Assembly: GCA_918026815.1 (NCBI GenBank)
Contig: CAKJVC010000068.1
Location: 372,001 to 436,000 of the forward strand
From: Chalara sp. BL73
Lineage: Eukaryota > Ascomycota > Leotiomycetes > Helotiales
Length of the DNA: 64,000 bases
Direction of reading: 5' to 3'
Part shown: piece by piece, positions 1 through 9,642 of the stretch
Position numbering within the stretch: the stretch's first letter is position 1
Layout of the letters: every line of letters starts with the position of its first letter
Made by a program: the position numbers and the translations under genes
Notes under the pieces: generated by a model
Told to the model about the DNA's origin: nothing
Database searches by the model: none
The model's input: only the letters and a program-made list of their open reading frames with translations

Positions 1-511
1 CTCCCTCAAACTTCACCAACCCCAGCCCTAAAAACTTGACCTCCGGATTCCCAATAACAAGCGGCAGCACCTCGGCAGGTTCCCCCGCCTCCAAATACTG
101 AATCACAAGGGCGGCGGTCACCCTAACGGACCCGAAAACCCTCCCCCTCTTCCCTTCCTCCCAGGCCTTTAAATCCAAATACTGGATTGTCAAGCTCTTC
201 ACCTCTGAGAAATGCTCCAAGACCTTCAACACACCGTCTTGCCACGCAGCGAGCCTCTCATCTTCTATATCCAACCCGTTGATCAAGATGCCGTCGATCC
301 GATGGGGGATGTTTGAATGTGGCCCGAGGAGCCGAGGCAGGCTGCTTGTGGTATCCTCAGTGAGTGAGATGGTGATGCGGGACCAGTAGATGTCGCGGAC
401 GGGTGTGAGCCAAGAGCGGCAGACGAGGCTTGCGTTGTGTAGGTCGTCCTGCAAGGTGAGGTTGGTGAGGCATTGGCGGAGGAGTTCTGGTGGGAAGTCG
501 TTGAGATGCAT
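1..511 (-). CDS. F-box protein, N-terminal part (runs off the left edge)
   Basis: Reading leftwards from the ATG at 509-511 there is an open frame of 170 codons to the window edge. Residues 2-45 form a typical F-box (LNDFPPELLRQCL, then SLVCRSW and a Trp in YWSRI), the part that binds Skp1 in SCF ubiquitin ligases. The rest has the alternating hydrophobic and charged pattern of the solenoid that usually follows and binds the substrate. The C-terminus lies outside the window, so the target and family cannot be named. No stop or frameshift is seen. This is the first of three F-box genes in the window. Confidence 0.75.
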   Translation of the reverse strand, partial: MHLNDFPPELLRQCLTNLTLQDDLHNASLVCRSWLTPVRDIYWSRITISLTEDTTSSLPRLLGPHSNIPHRIDGILINGLDIEDERLAAWQDGVLKVLEHFSEVKSLTIQYLDLKAWEEGKRGRVFGSVRVTAALVIQYLEAGEPAEVLPLVIGNPEVKFLGLGLVKFEG

Positions 512-1169
512 GGTTTCGGATATGTTGGTTGTGTGGAGGGGTGTTTCTAATTTTTTGTAACCTTAGGTCTATGACGCTAGGTGATTGATTTGCGAATGAG
601 AGTGAATATCTTGATCCCGATATTCGTGACATATATATTTGGTGTCTGCCTGAAACATGACGTGAAATTGGAGGTTATCTGCCGTAAGGATGCATACCCT
701 GCTCCTGGTAAATTGGTCTTGATACCTAACTTATGTAGCAACCATCCTGCTCATTTTCCTTCCATTCGAGAAATAATATCTTGATGCTGAAATTGAACTA
801 GAAATGCTTTCGTCAAATTGGGATAGAAGTGCAGCCTCACAACTGGAAAGTCAACTATTTGCCTAGGCACTTGCAAAGCTAGTTTCACGCAAAAGAAACG
901 CGACAACAAAAGAGCCTCGAAACTAACGCCTGAGTTCCACAGTTGTTGCTTGATGTAAAAATACAAATCTATGTATGGTATAATAATGCCTAACTCCCCA
1001 TATGCTACGCTCTGGATTAAATGCGTAGGCGACTCGTCGCTACGCAGGGTATATAATGATCTCTGCTCCCTTCCCCCGCTATCCATGGTATATAACTCCT
1101 TTCGCTTACACCAGAACAAAAGAAATCCTCCAGGCGATTTTCCAGAGAGCTCTTCAGATCACATCATAC
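512..1169. other. Intergenic, no gene seen
   Basis: AT-richer spacer between the F-box gene and the next gene, both on the minus strand. It contains the promoter of the F-box gene and the 3' end of the next one. Short open frames here show no recognisable motif. Confidence 0.5.
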
Positions 1170-2069
1170 CTACCAGCCCCTTCCCCAATTAAAAGCAAAC
1201 CCCGCACCCACGATGGTGAGCGCAAGGATAACCATTCCACATATAAACTTACAAATCTCTTCCGCCCACTCGCCTTCATTGTCCATCCGCCTAACCATCT
1301 GCTGCAGCTCTCCCTGTCGCTGCGGACAGCTGTATTGCAGGAAAAGCTCTTCGTAGCTTGGCGGGGCAGGTTCCCCTGGATTTTGAGCTTGGCCATGCGG
1401 GCTGAGCGGTGACAAGGTGATGACGAAGGGTCGTTCCTCGTCAGTGTAGGGAGCGAAAGCCGTTGGTGATTGGCCACGCGAGGTTGGTGACAGGAATGCG
1501 TTTGAGTTTGGGGATGCGAAGATATGTATCGGTGGTCGTGAACGCAAATAATCGTACATTGGCTCATATTCGGGTGGTTTTGGCGATTCAGTTGCTTCTG
1601 ATGGCACAGCTGAGGATCGCCGGCTTGAGTTCGCGGATGAGGAGAGCGACGGGCATTGTGATATGGAAATCGTAGGTGTGCCCGGCGATGACCCGGCAGA
1701 TGGCGATGGCGATGGCGGATTATCTGAATATGGTTCTCGTAGCCGACTCGGACTTCGTACTGCGCTTCGTGGTGTGATAGGTGAGAGTAGCCCATTGGGC
1801 TGGGGATGCACTCGTCTTTGCATTCTCCTGCCTTCTTGTAATGCCATCCCCTCACCTTCTAACCCCTCATCTTCTGATGGGTCATCGCGATATGCTTCCC
1901 ATTGCACCTCGTCCGGTATTTGTATGCGGATTCTAGGCGCGACAACCACGACAGGAGAGACGGGTAGTGGTAGTAGCGGCGGCTGTTGCAACGGTTGTTC
2001 CAGCCTGATCTGTGGAACGTCCCTCTCCCGCTCCCGTCTATGTTCCTCAACCCAACGTTGGCCCGCCAT
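1170..2069 (-). CDS. Pro/Ser-rich tail-anchored membrane protein, function unknown
   Basis: Single-exon frame of 299 codons from the ATG at 2069. Residues 1-270 are low complexity, rich in Pro, Ser, Arg and Glu, with many SP/TP sites and PPEYEP- and PPSYEE-like motifs, so they are probably disordered and phosphorylated. Residues about 274-295 (FICGMVILALTIVGAGFAF) form one hydrophobic segment close to the C-terminus, the layout of a C-tail-anchored protein. The PPxY-like motifs could recruit WW-domain (Nedd4/Rsp5-type) ligases; that is inference. I do not recognise the family. The frame is long and uninterrupted in GC-rich DNA, which supports it as a real gene; an opposite-strand frame at 1663-2124 is read as its shadow. 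Confidence 0.6.
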   Translation of the reverse strand: MAGQRWVEEHRRERERDVPQIRLEQPLQQPPLLPLPVSPVVVVAPRIRIQIPDEVQWEAYRDDPSEDEGLEGEGMALQEGRRMQRRVHPQPNGLLSPITPRSAVRSPSRLREPYSDNPPSPSPSAGSSPGTPTISISQCPSLSSSANSSRRSSAVPSEATESPKPPEYEPMYDYLRSRPPIHIFASPNSNAFLSPTSRGQSPTAFAPYTDEERPFVITLSPLSPHGQAQNPGEPAPPSYEELFLQYSCPQRQGELQQMVRRMDNEGEWAEEICKFICGMVILALTIVGAGFAFNWGRGW

Positions 2070-2129
2070 TTCGTCCGTTTTCTTTCACTCCCAATCTTTC
2101 AATAACGTCAATCGCGGCTTATAAATCGA

Positions 2130-2347
2130 TGCCGACAATTCCCAACCCGCTCAAGCCTGAATTCGTTCTTGAGCTTCTAACACTGTTCGTCCGGCGACTC
2201 GTAGTACTGCTTCTAGAACCGCTTCTTAATCGCCTGGGCACAAAAACACTCTTCGCAACGTTCGCTACGTTCTTGACACCGCTGAATCTGGTCTTGGACA
2301 TATTATGCTTATCACTAATAAGATTAATTTTGATAACAATGGATTAG
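2130..2347 (+). CDS. Possible small hydrophobic protein, 72 aa
   Basis: An ATG at 2130 opens a 72-codon frame divergent from the preceding gene, 60 bp from its start. The product is strongly hydrophobic (for example LELLTLFVRRLVVLLLEPLL) and could span or lie along a membrane. There is no family match that I recognise, and the close divergent start could be chance. Weakly supported. Confidence 0.25.
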
Positions 2348-3285
2348 GTTGTTGGATTTTTGGATTTTTGGATTCGAAAAAGAGGAGGCTGAAGGAGATT
2401 AAGAAGGAGTCGCAAAGGCTGTGCCGCAACCGGCGCCAAGACGCAGATGCGCATGGCTGAGACGTCAACGGCCACGTCTGAGTGGTGAGATGATGCACGG
2501 GGCGGAATCCTCAGCGTAACAGTTAAGACGGGTGTGGCCCTCCAAGCGGTGGGGGGTCATGATAACGGTGGTGGGATTGCGGTGTGACCTCTAGAAGGAA
2601 CAGCTTTAAATCCCTCTCTCTTCCTTCGCGGCAGTTTATGATGGAGAGGAGGATTTCCAGTACCGAATTCATCCCTTTCTTTGCTTTTCATGATGTTGTT
2701 ATGATGCGAAAGGAATAAGTCAGGCGTTGGGTAAGCTGTTTCATCTCCTGGTTGTTAGTGATGGGGTATCATGCTGATTGTGCTTCACGTCAACTGGGGG
2801 CTGAGAGGGGCAGGCTCAGGCAACACGGCATTGGTTGGGTGGTACGAATTGACAGGTTATGCCTTGGAGGCTGCCATTTTGCTTAGTAGATTCCCGAGTT
2901 AAGCTATTTGTAATGTTCTACGAAGCATTGCTGGAATTTAATCACAGCTATTACGTCCTTGGGCAGATTGGATGTGGCTCTGATGGATGGTAAAGCCGGT
3001 GCCCAGCTCTTCTGAGCCACAGATTATGTAAGCTATCACTCCGCATCATCAGTATCACGTGTATTTACAGCCTTAAGCACTTTATACAACTGTTTGACCT
3101 TTTTTGGCCTTTGTTATCTTGTTGTTGTTTATTTGCTTACAAGTTTGCCTGAAATACCAAATTAATTTATAAAGGCCCCGATTAATTTTATTTCACAAAA
3201 TATAATATACGCTCTTATCCTAAATTAAACACGGTCGGAATGTGTGGTATTTTAGCTAGTAGAATATTAAATTTTCTCAATAAAT
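2348..3285. other. Intergenic, no gene seen
   Basis: About 0.9 kb between the small hydrophobic frame and the 3' end of the GMC oxidoreductase. Composition becomes AT-rich towards 3100-3240. Nothing recognisable was found on either strand. Confidence 0.5.
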
Positions 3286-5227
3286 CTACTTCAATCCCCA
3301 TTCCTCTTTTACTATATCCGCTGCCCGCTCCGCAAACCCGTATATAGTTGCCTGCAGATTTGCCGTGCTGACCAGCGGCACCGCACTCGCGTCCACCACT
3401 CTTAACCCGTTTACCCCATACACTTTCAACGTCGCATCCACCACGCCTCCCATCTCCCGCGGCAGCATCGCACAGGTCCCGGCGATATGCCACATGGAAA
3501 TGGCATTCGTACGCAGATACTCCTCGGCGTCTTTCAAAGTTGCGAGTCGGGAGGCTGGGTCGCGGTGGACGAGGGGCTGCTTAAGTAGCAAGTGTAAGCC
3601 CCCAGGAGATGATGGGGAAGGAGGAGACGCGAGCGTCTCCAGGTGCAGCATGTGTCTGCCCAAGACCTCAATGTCGAGCGGGTGGGCAAAGTAGTTAGGG
3701 TCGATGATAGGCGGTTTCAAGACATCGCCCGACGCAATATGCACGCTGCCCCGGGATAAGGGGTTGGACAGCATAGTACCGAGGGTGAGGAACTTCCCCA
3801 GTAATGGTCCTGTCGAAGAGCTAGAGCTAGGATTGGTTGGTAGCGTATTCTGAGCCAGCACGGTGAGGAAGGCGCCCGATGGCTGCTGGGGGTTGAGAAG
3901 AGTCTGCTCAACGAGGTTGTAGTATGCTAGAGTGCGGGCTTTGTCACTGGGCAGATTATCACCTGCAGATGGACGGTACTGATCAAGAAGACTCTTCAAG
4001 TCCTCCCGGCCCTTTCCGGATAGGTGTTCAATCACGGGGAGATACGCATACGTGGTGACGCCAACAGAGGTCAGCAAACCGGTCTGTTTTGTCATGTAGT
4101 CTTGCATAGCCTGTCTCAGCGCCTCGGGCTCTTGTCGGACGAGGGCATCGAGCGTGTCGATGTCATCAACAGCTTCAAAGGCGACACCGCAAACAATGTG
4201 GTCCTGAAGGTTCTCGCCGACGGCTCGCAGGTCCATGACGGCCTTGATGCCGTGCTTTTGTAGCAAGCTTGCATCGCCGACTCCGGACAGCTCGAGAACT
4301 TTAGGGGACTGCAGGGCACCCGCGCTTAGTATGACCTCTTTACTAGCAGCCACCGTCTTTGTCTCGTTGTGATATCTGTATTGGACACCGGTGGTTTGTA
4401 GAACTCCTTCTACCTCCTCGAACAGGATCTTCTCGACTAGAGCATTGGTAATAACATGCAGGTTTTCCCGGGACTTGATGGGATTGTAGTACGCCGTCAC
4501 TGCATAGCTTCTCTCCTTGGTCACGGGGTCGATACTGGCTAAAGCGCTGAAACCACCAACGGACGCATTCAAGAAGGGGTCTTGTGTCATATGGTATCCG
4601 CTCGTCTTAAGCGTCTCGGCCCAGGCCTTGCGTATGGGATGCGACGAGTCCCCAGAGAAGGAAGTCTGGATAGGGCCCTTGGCGCCGTCGTTTCTAGCGG
4701 TCCAGTTGTCGATTCCGAGCGTATGCTCCTGGGCCGGGTCGACCGACGGTGACGTATACGCCTTAGAATAGTAGTCTTTTAGCACGTCCCAGTTCCATCC
4801 CTTATTTCCGAGCGTTTCCCAGGCGTCGATGAGGCTTTTGGCGGGAGGCACGAAGACATGGGCGTTGGTCGCACTTGAACCTCCGAGGGCCTTACCCTGA
4901 TGCAGAGAGATAACCCTTTCCTTAAGGTTAAGCTTGTATCACTATTAATCAAAAGTATACATTATATCGACCCCGGAGGAAAAGTCAGGGGAATAAGCAA
5001 AACTGTTTGGGCATACGTACCTGAGGCTCTGACTGAAATGCCCAATCCGCTTCCGAACCCTTCAAGGCCTCGTAAAAGGCAGGAATCTTAACGCGTGGAT
5101 CGTTGCTCTGATCAGACCCCGCCTCAAGGACCAGAATACGCTGGCTTGGGTCCTCAGAAAGACGGTTGGCAACAACGAGGCCAGCTGTGCCGCCTCCAAT
5201 AATAATAAAGTCATATGTAGATCTCAT
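3286..5227 (-). CDS. GMC-family FAD oxidoreductase
   Basis: FAD-dependent glucose-methanol-choline oxidoreductase that oxidises an alcohol or dehydrogenates a substrate; the exact substrate is not evident. Two exons are proposed: 5227-5021 (from ATG, starting MRSTYDF) and 4932-3286, with an intron at 4933-5020 (GTACGT donor, AAG acceptor), giving 617 aa, normal for the family. Visible motifs are the dinucleotide-binding GGGTAG at residues 11-16, GMC signature 1 around GKALGGSSATNAHVF (about 83-97), signature 2 SAGALQSPKVLELSGVG, and the catalytic His551 in WHIAGTCAM with an Asn in place of the second His (STANLQATIYGF), as in aryl-alcohol- and VBS-like members. No clear signal peptide is seen. 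It stands alone, 37 kb from the polyketide cluster. The acceptor is non-consensus but avoids an in-frame stop. Confidence 0.88.
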
Positions 5228-5475
5228 GCTGTATAGTATGTACAGCGCAGCGGGTTGCTCCGTGGATTGAAAGGAATTGAAGTTCTGGGAAGTTTTCGAT
5301 TCCTGACTTTGTTGCCTGAATTTCGAACGGTTAAATAATGAAAGTTTCGATTTAATGTAAGCTAGGCCGTTTTCAAAGACTAACCAGCCGTTATTGCTTT
5401 CGATTTCTTTTCTCATACCAAGGTGGCGAAAAGTGGTTGAGCTGCAGAGTTGCAACGGGCTTCAACACTTACTCT
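5228..5475. other. Spacer between GMC gene and TIR element
   Basis: Contains the upstream region of the GMC oxidoreductase. An in-frame open stretch continues upstream to 5455, but no better ATG with a recognisable sequence is present, so the start at 5227, directly before the FAD motif, is preferred. Confidence 0.4.
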
Positions 5476-5908
5476 ATTGGAACCAACCGGGTAATTGTTG
5501 ATTTCTTCTTCTTATTAGCTCAAGGGATGCCAATGTTAGGCAGGGTAGGGGGCAAAAAGGTCGCACCCATGTCAGTTTATGCAAGCTGCGATCCAATAGT
5601 AAGCCTTCAAAGTAAAAATACGAGTCTGCTATTGGGTCACTTAATCTTATACAACAGACATAGGCGCAAACTTTTTGCGTCTACTTGCTTTTGCCGCGAC
5701 TTTGTATTGGGAAGGGACAAACAATTAGCTGCTTGGTTTAAGATCGATGAACAATTATTTAGTTGGTTCTAACATTACATGATTAATAAGAAGAAGAAAC
5801 CAACAATTACCTAGTCGATTCCAGGATCGATGAACAACTATCTAGTTGGTTCTAACATTGCATAACCAATAATAAGACGAAACCAACAATTACCCAGTTG
5901 GTTCCAAT
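5476..5908. mobile_element. MITE-like element with terminal inverted repeats
   Basis: The left end 5476-5504 and the right end 5880-5908 are inverted copies of each other: 29 bp beginning ATTGGAACCAAC, with two differences, both transitions. The 433-bp interior has no convincing coding frame. Near the right end there is an 83-bp tandem duplication (5742-5824 and 5825-5906), each unit ending in its own copy of the terminal motif. This is the build of a non-autonomous DNA transposon. A clean target-site duplication was not found, so the exact ends may be off by a few bases. Confidence 0.65.
5742..5906. repeat. 83-bp tandem duplication inside the TIR element
   Basis: Two adjacent units of about 83 bp, both starting GATCGATGAACAA and both containing TAGTTGGTTCTAACATT and AAACCAACAATTACC. 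They differ at about a dozen positions, mostly transitions. The duplication provides an extra internal copy of the right terminal repeat. Confidence 0.75.
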
Positions 5909-6159
5909 GGCAAGCATATGCATAACATTTGCAGCGGCTGCCTCCGCAGCTAGTTAAGGCGTTATATACAACGTTGTATACGAGTCATTGAAAATATAAT
6001 GCATCGGTCTGCATCCAATCCTCGCATACGGTCCACCTTCAGCAAACTTATGCGCTATACATACCTGTGAAATAAACCGTTAGAATTGCGCAATGACGAC
6101 GTAGGTTTAGGTTGGGGCAGTGAAGCCTACAGTAACAGTAACAAAAATCAAACAGGAGT
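5909..6159. other. Spacer next to the prenyltransferase fragment
   Basis: Where the following exons of the UbiA-like gene should lie (minus strand, leftwards). I looked for the conserved Asn-Lys-Pro/Arg-Pro region after the first membrane segment and did not find it in any frame. Confidence 0.4.
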
Positions 6160-6405
6160 TCACAAACCCAACTGGTTGTGCAGATTGAAGAGGAAAAGGT
6201 TAGTCCAGGACCAAAGAATCATGGCCGGTATGGAGCTAAACACTTGCATGTGTGAGGCAGAGGGACCCGCGGAAATCCGGGAAGCCTGCAAGTAGTTCAA
6301 GACGCCAGAGATGGAGCACAGGACGACAATGTCTTCCAGGTTGTTGCTGGTGAAAACATGGGCTGCATAGGCGTGGCAAAGCATGTCTTCAACAGGGATA
6401 AACAT
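6160..6405 (-). pseudogene. UbiA-type prenyltransferase, N-terminal fragment
   Basis: An 81-codon frame from the ATG at 6405. Its residues about 18-78 resemble the N-terminus of fungal UbiA-family membrane prenyltransferase-like proteins: VFTSNNLEDIVVLCSISGVL followed by SSIPAMILWSWTNLFLFNLHNQ. In the family this stretch leads straight into the Asp-rich catalytic loop. Here a stop follows five codons after HNQ, and no exon with the catalytic loop is visible to the left. I read this as the surviving 5' piece of a gene destroyed by deletion or mutation. The alternative is a gene with a diverged or unusually spliced second exon. The family call rests on remembered pattern, not on a search. Confidence 0.45.
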
Positions 6406-8022
6406 TGTGATAATGTATGAATATCAGACTTCTAAAAATTGTATTTTAAGAAGGCTGGGCCGTCATTCTTTTATTATACTGGTTTAATCATCCACGCTCT
6501 GAGAGAGTGAGTGAAGGCCCATTTGTGGGCGCAAATTATAGTGATTACGTGGAAAGGTTTTGAGTTTATGAGAAAAGAAGCGGTCAGTCCTAAACAAGTC
6601 ACGTTGCACGTGCTATTTGCAGGCGCCATTTATGACTGACCAGTTCTGGAGTCTCCGTATTGTACGGTACTTAAGAGAAGATTATCGCAGCGCTAGTCCT
6701 AAGTGCCAACTACTAACTAAAAAGGATGAAGCTAAGTTGTTCGAAGGCATGGTGGAATATGGACCAAGGTCGATAAAGTTTTTTCATTTTGGCTAAGGAA
6801 TATATATCTCGATAAGTCTATACCACTCAACAAAGCTCATGATAACAAGAAGCCTGACAGACTGGACAGTTCTTCCGTTCCTGAAACTAAATATCATTGG
6901 ATCCGATACTTACCACCTCACTGAACCAAATGAAGCATGGAGCCTTCAAGAGGCTTAATCCTGGAGACAGCAAGCCACGCAGTTAGATCATTTACCGCAA
7001 GCGTGGCGATGGTAGATGCAGAGCCAGCTAGTAGGCGTTTACCAAATAAGTTGCTAGGCTGAGAACCAGTGTTCGAGCCGGTACCTGGGGACTCATTCTG
7101 TTAATGACGCGTTTTAGCGCTGGGAGCGGCGACGAGCTTGCAGACCCCGGACTCGAAGGTGTAGTTCACGCACTGCGAGTTCCTGTAGCACTTCGCGAGG
7201 CACGCGGCGAGGAATCAGCTTTTGGCTTATCGATAGGGGTTGGGTTTCCTGCGGGCTGCACATTCTTGGTGGAATCGTGGGTTCCGTATAATCAGGCCTC
7301 CTTCTTCGAGTGGAATCTAAATAGTAAAGCCGCATCCACTGTGCAATTATAGTCATAATATTTGTCACGATACTGACCGCACTTTCCATTACAATTCAAA
7401 TCATAACTTTTAACTATTAAAAGAAGCCGCTTCAGCAGTCTTCAAAGCCGAAAGCTTTGCTCGGCTCAAGGAGTTTGTAAGCTTACTATAACTAAAAACA
7501 ACGATTCGCGCTTCGAGATAGTTTTAGATTTCATTGGGAAACGTAAGAAACTATTGAGGGATGAATATACCGCAAATAAAGAGGTTTAAAAGCTCTAGAC
7601 TCACCCTGCCCCAAATTCACCGAAGTGAATGTTGAATATTTGAATTAAGATTGTGTTAAAACATGAAAAAAGTCGACCCCGATTTTTCCTAACGGAGTGC
7701 AAAGGATAGAGACCACAAGATTAGAGGCATTTTATTCAAGAATATCGCACGCTTTCGTCCAGGAGAAAGAGGTGACTCGACCTCCACAGCCGGGGCCTAA
7801 ATAGGAAGGGCCTATAGTTGCTGATTAAAGTCTTGTCCTGGGTAGCATTACTAGAAAACTTAACGTGGAGAACCAACCAAGGAATTCCCCGTAGGGAAAA
7901 AAAATCAAAAATTGGAGAGAATCAGGAGCGTCGGCGCGGGGGCCGGTTAACTTAAACTCCCAAAAAGGTTCTTCAGAAAGGCTCGCCCGTTACATAAGAT
8001 CTTGGTTCAGCCATTGACCGTT
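6406..8022. other. Gene-poor spacer
   Basis: About 1.6 kb with only short overlapping frames. A GC-rich patch at 7104-7389 is open on both strands, but neither product has a recognisable motif. No tRNA, repeat or promoter element could be supported. Confidence 0.45.
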
Positions 8023-8141
8023 ACATACGACCATAGACTGAGGAGAACTGGGCATCCCGTCCGCTCTGCCATACATAAGCCTCAGATCGGTAGACTAGTA
8101 GTTGGGTGGGTGACCACCAGCGAATCCCTACTGTTGTATGT
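8023..8141 (+). rRNA. 5S ribosomal RNA gene
   Basis: A 119-bp match to the fungal 5S rRNA consensus, starting ACATACGACCATAG and ending CTGTTGTATGT. It includes the invariant CATCCCGTCCGCTCTGCC loop region, the internal-promoter box and the conserved GTTGGGTGGGTGACCACCAG arm. The first and last bases pair (ACATAC with GTATGT), as the closing stem requires. Differences from the usual ascomycete sequence in helix II appear compensated (CTGAGG opposite CCTCAG), so the gene looks functional. A run of T follows directly at 8141, the normal RNA polymerase III stop. Single 5S genes scattered among protein genes are common in filamentous ascomycetes. Confidence 0.93.
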
Positions 8142-8144
8142 TTT
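8141..8144 (+). terminator. RNA polymerase III T-run after the 5S gene
   Basis: A TTTT tract immediately after the 5S 3' end, with a longer T12 tract a few bases downstream (about 8152-8163) as back-up. Confidence 0.7.
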
Positions 8145-8292
8145 GCATCCCTTTTTTTTTTTTGGCGGAGTAACCTTCGGTGGCCACTTGGCGAGCTCAT
8201 GCTTTTAAAAACGACCTCCAGGGCTTTGAGGGTCCTGGGGTGTTATTGCTCCTGGGACCTACACCATTGTTATTCCTTAATGCTCTTGCGGG

Positions 8293-8735
8293 GGGGTTAG
8301 TTTAAGTAACAAAAGCTTTCAGCTAGTAAGCGTATTTCAAGTTAGACATAGTGAAATTGAATAATTCTTTATAATTTTTTATATTTTGTAATGTTATTAT
8401 AAACAGTTTTTTGTTAAACCAAAAAAACAACGACTTATATGTAACAAAAACAGGCATCAACCTCCTTTTCACCCAGTACCGCATTTTACCCACACACAAC
8501 CTTAACATCTCAAACACAGCATCACCGCACAACTCAACTTTTATAACTTTTCTTTTACTTCGCAAAGCCGCCCTAAACAGTACCCTCCCGGTCTCAACGA
8601 TCCTACATCCAAATCGATCCACTTATTCCTTCCGACGCCGAAAGAAATTCGTAAACAAGCGGCATCCTCCCATCCTCCCATCCTTCCGAAATCCTTTTCC
8701 CCGCAACCCCCACATTGAGGCTTTCTTCACCTTCG
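8293..8735. repeat. Dispersed repeat, copy 1
   Basis: The first about 350 bp (8293-8640) match 34433-34792 in the same orientation. The following about 90 bp (8645-8735) match 34911-35000 in the opposite orientation. Shared landmarks are AACCTTAACATCTCAAACAC, CAGTACCCTCCCGGTCTCA and the GGATGGGAGGATGGGAGG stretch on the complementary strand. Frames within it (for example 8323-8622 minus) have no recognised function. Probably an old transposon or duplicated gene end. Confidence 0.75.
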
Positions 8736-9642
8736 CCGATACAGATTACTCCTAAGAAGCTTTAAGGTAGAAGCTGCTCAGCAAAACCAGGAGTTGCGTA
8801 CTGCTTGGTTGGATTCTTTACAAGGGTACAGCAGACCAAATCGTATGCGTAGATGAGTGCGGCAGCGAAGATCGAACCGGCGATCGTACGTATGGTCAAA
8901 TAAAGGTGTTTGAGCAGCTCAACGCTGTCTTCGATCAAGATACAGGGTACGTGTTTTACCTGCGTATACGGTAGATGGATATATTGCAACGTGCACCATT
9001 AAAGGCACTTGCATAAGTCAGATATTTGAAAAGTAAGTCAATACACACGTAACTTATATAGGAAAGGTACTAAATATTAGGATCGCAGATTTAGACGCCG
9101 AAAACTCAAGATTAACGTCTGAGGTGAACAATTTTAGAGATACTGTCGCAGATGCTGAAGGGGTTATGAACTAGCTTAGAGCGGTGCTCTACTTAATGCC
9201 AAGGATAAACAGGCCCTCCATGTTGGTTTCATATCGTCGCATCGGGGATTTTGACCAACAACGTCGTAAGGATTAGGGGAGAGAAAGAATGAGGTAGATT
9301 TCTTATTAGAATTTAAGTTGGGGTTTTTGGTATTAGAGAAGTTTAATATTAACTCTCTATTCATGTAGTTTATCAAACTTTAGTCAAAAGTGTCTTGGAG
9401 CCAGTTTCTTCTTTTTAAGAGGTGGTGGAGATGTTGGCCATGCTGGCAAGTTATTTACTATGCAACAGTTACAAAGATACAAGAGAAGAGCAGAATAATT
9501 GGTCAAAGACTTCCCAACCCTCGACAACCAAAATTCCTATTTATGGAGCTCACCAAGTCTGCCTTCTAGAAGTAAGGGAATAAGCCTTGATGAATTCCTC
9601 AGATTAACTATGTCCTTCAATCCACCTAAAATGGAAGTACCG
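8736..9642. other. Spacer downstream of the DscA-like gene
   Basis: This is where the missing C-terminal half of the DSC-like gene would lie (minus strand). No multi-span membrane region or RING motif was found. Short plus-strand pieces such as ENSRLTSEVNNF around 9100 look like coiled-coil remnants but are not a gene. Confidence 0.45.

Noticed and set aside
1663..2124. A 153-codon plus-strand frame opposite the Pro/Ser-rich gene
   Set aside because: Gly/Ser/Arg-rich shadow of a GC-biased coding strand; no motif, while the minus-strand frame has a clear C-terminal membrane segment.
7104..7389. Overlapping frames on both strands in a GC-rich patch
   Set aside because: Neither has a motif, signal peptide or sensible flanks; dual openness is expected in GC-rich DNA.
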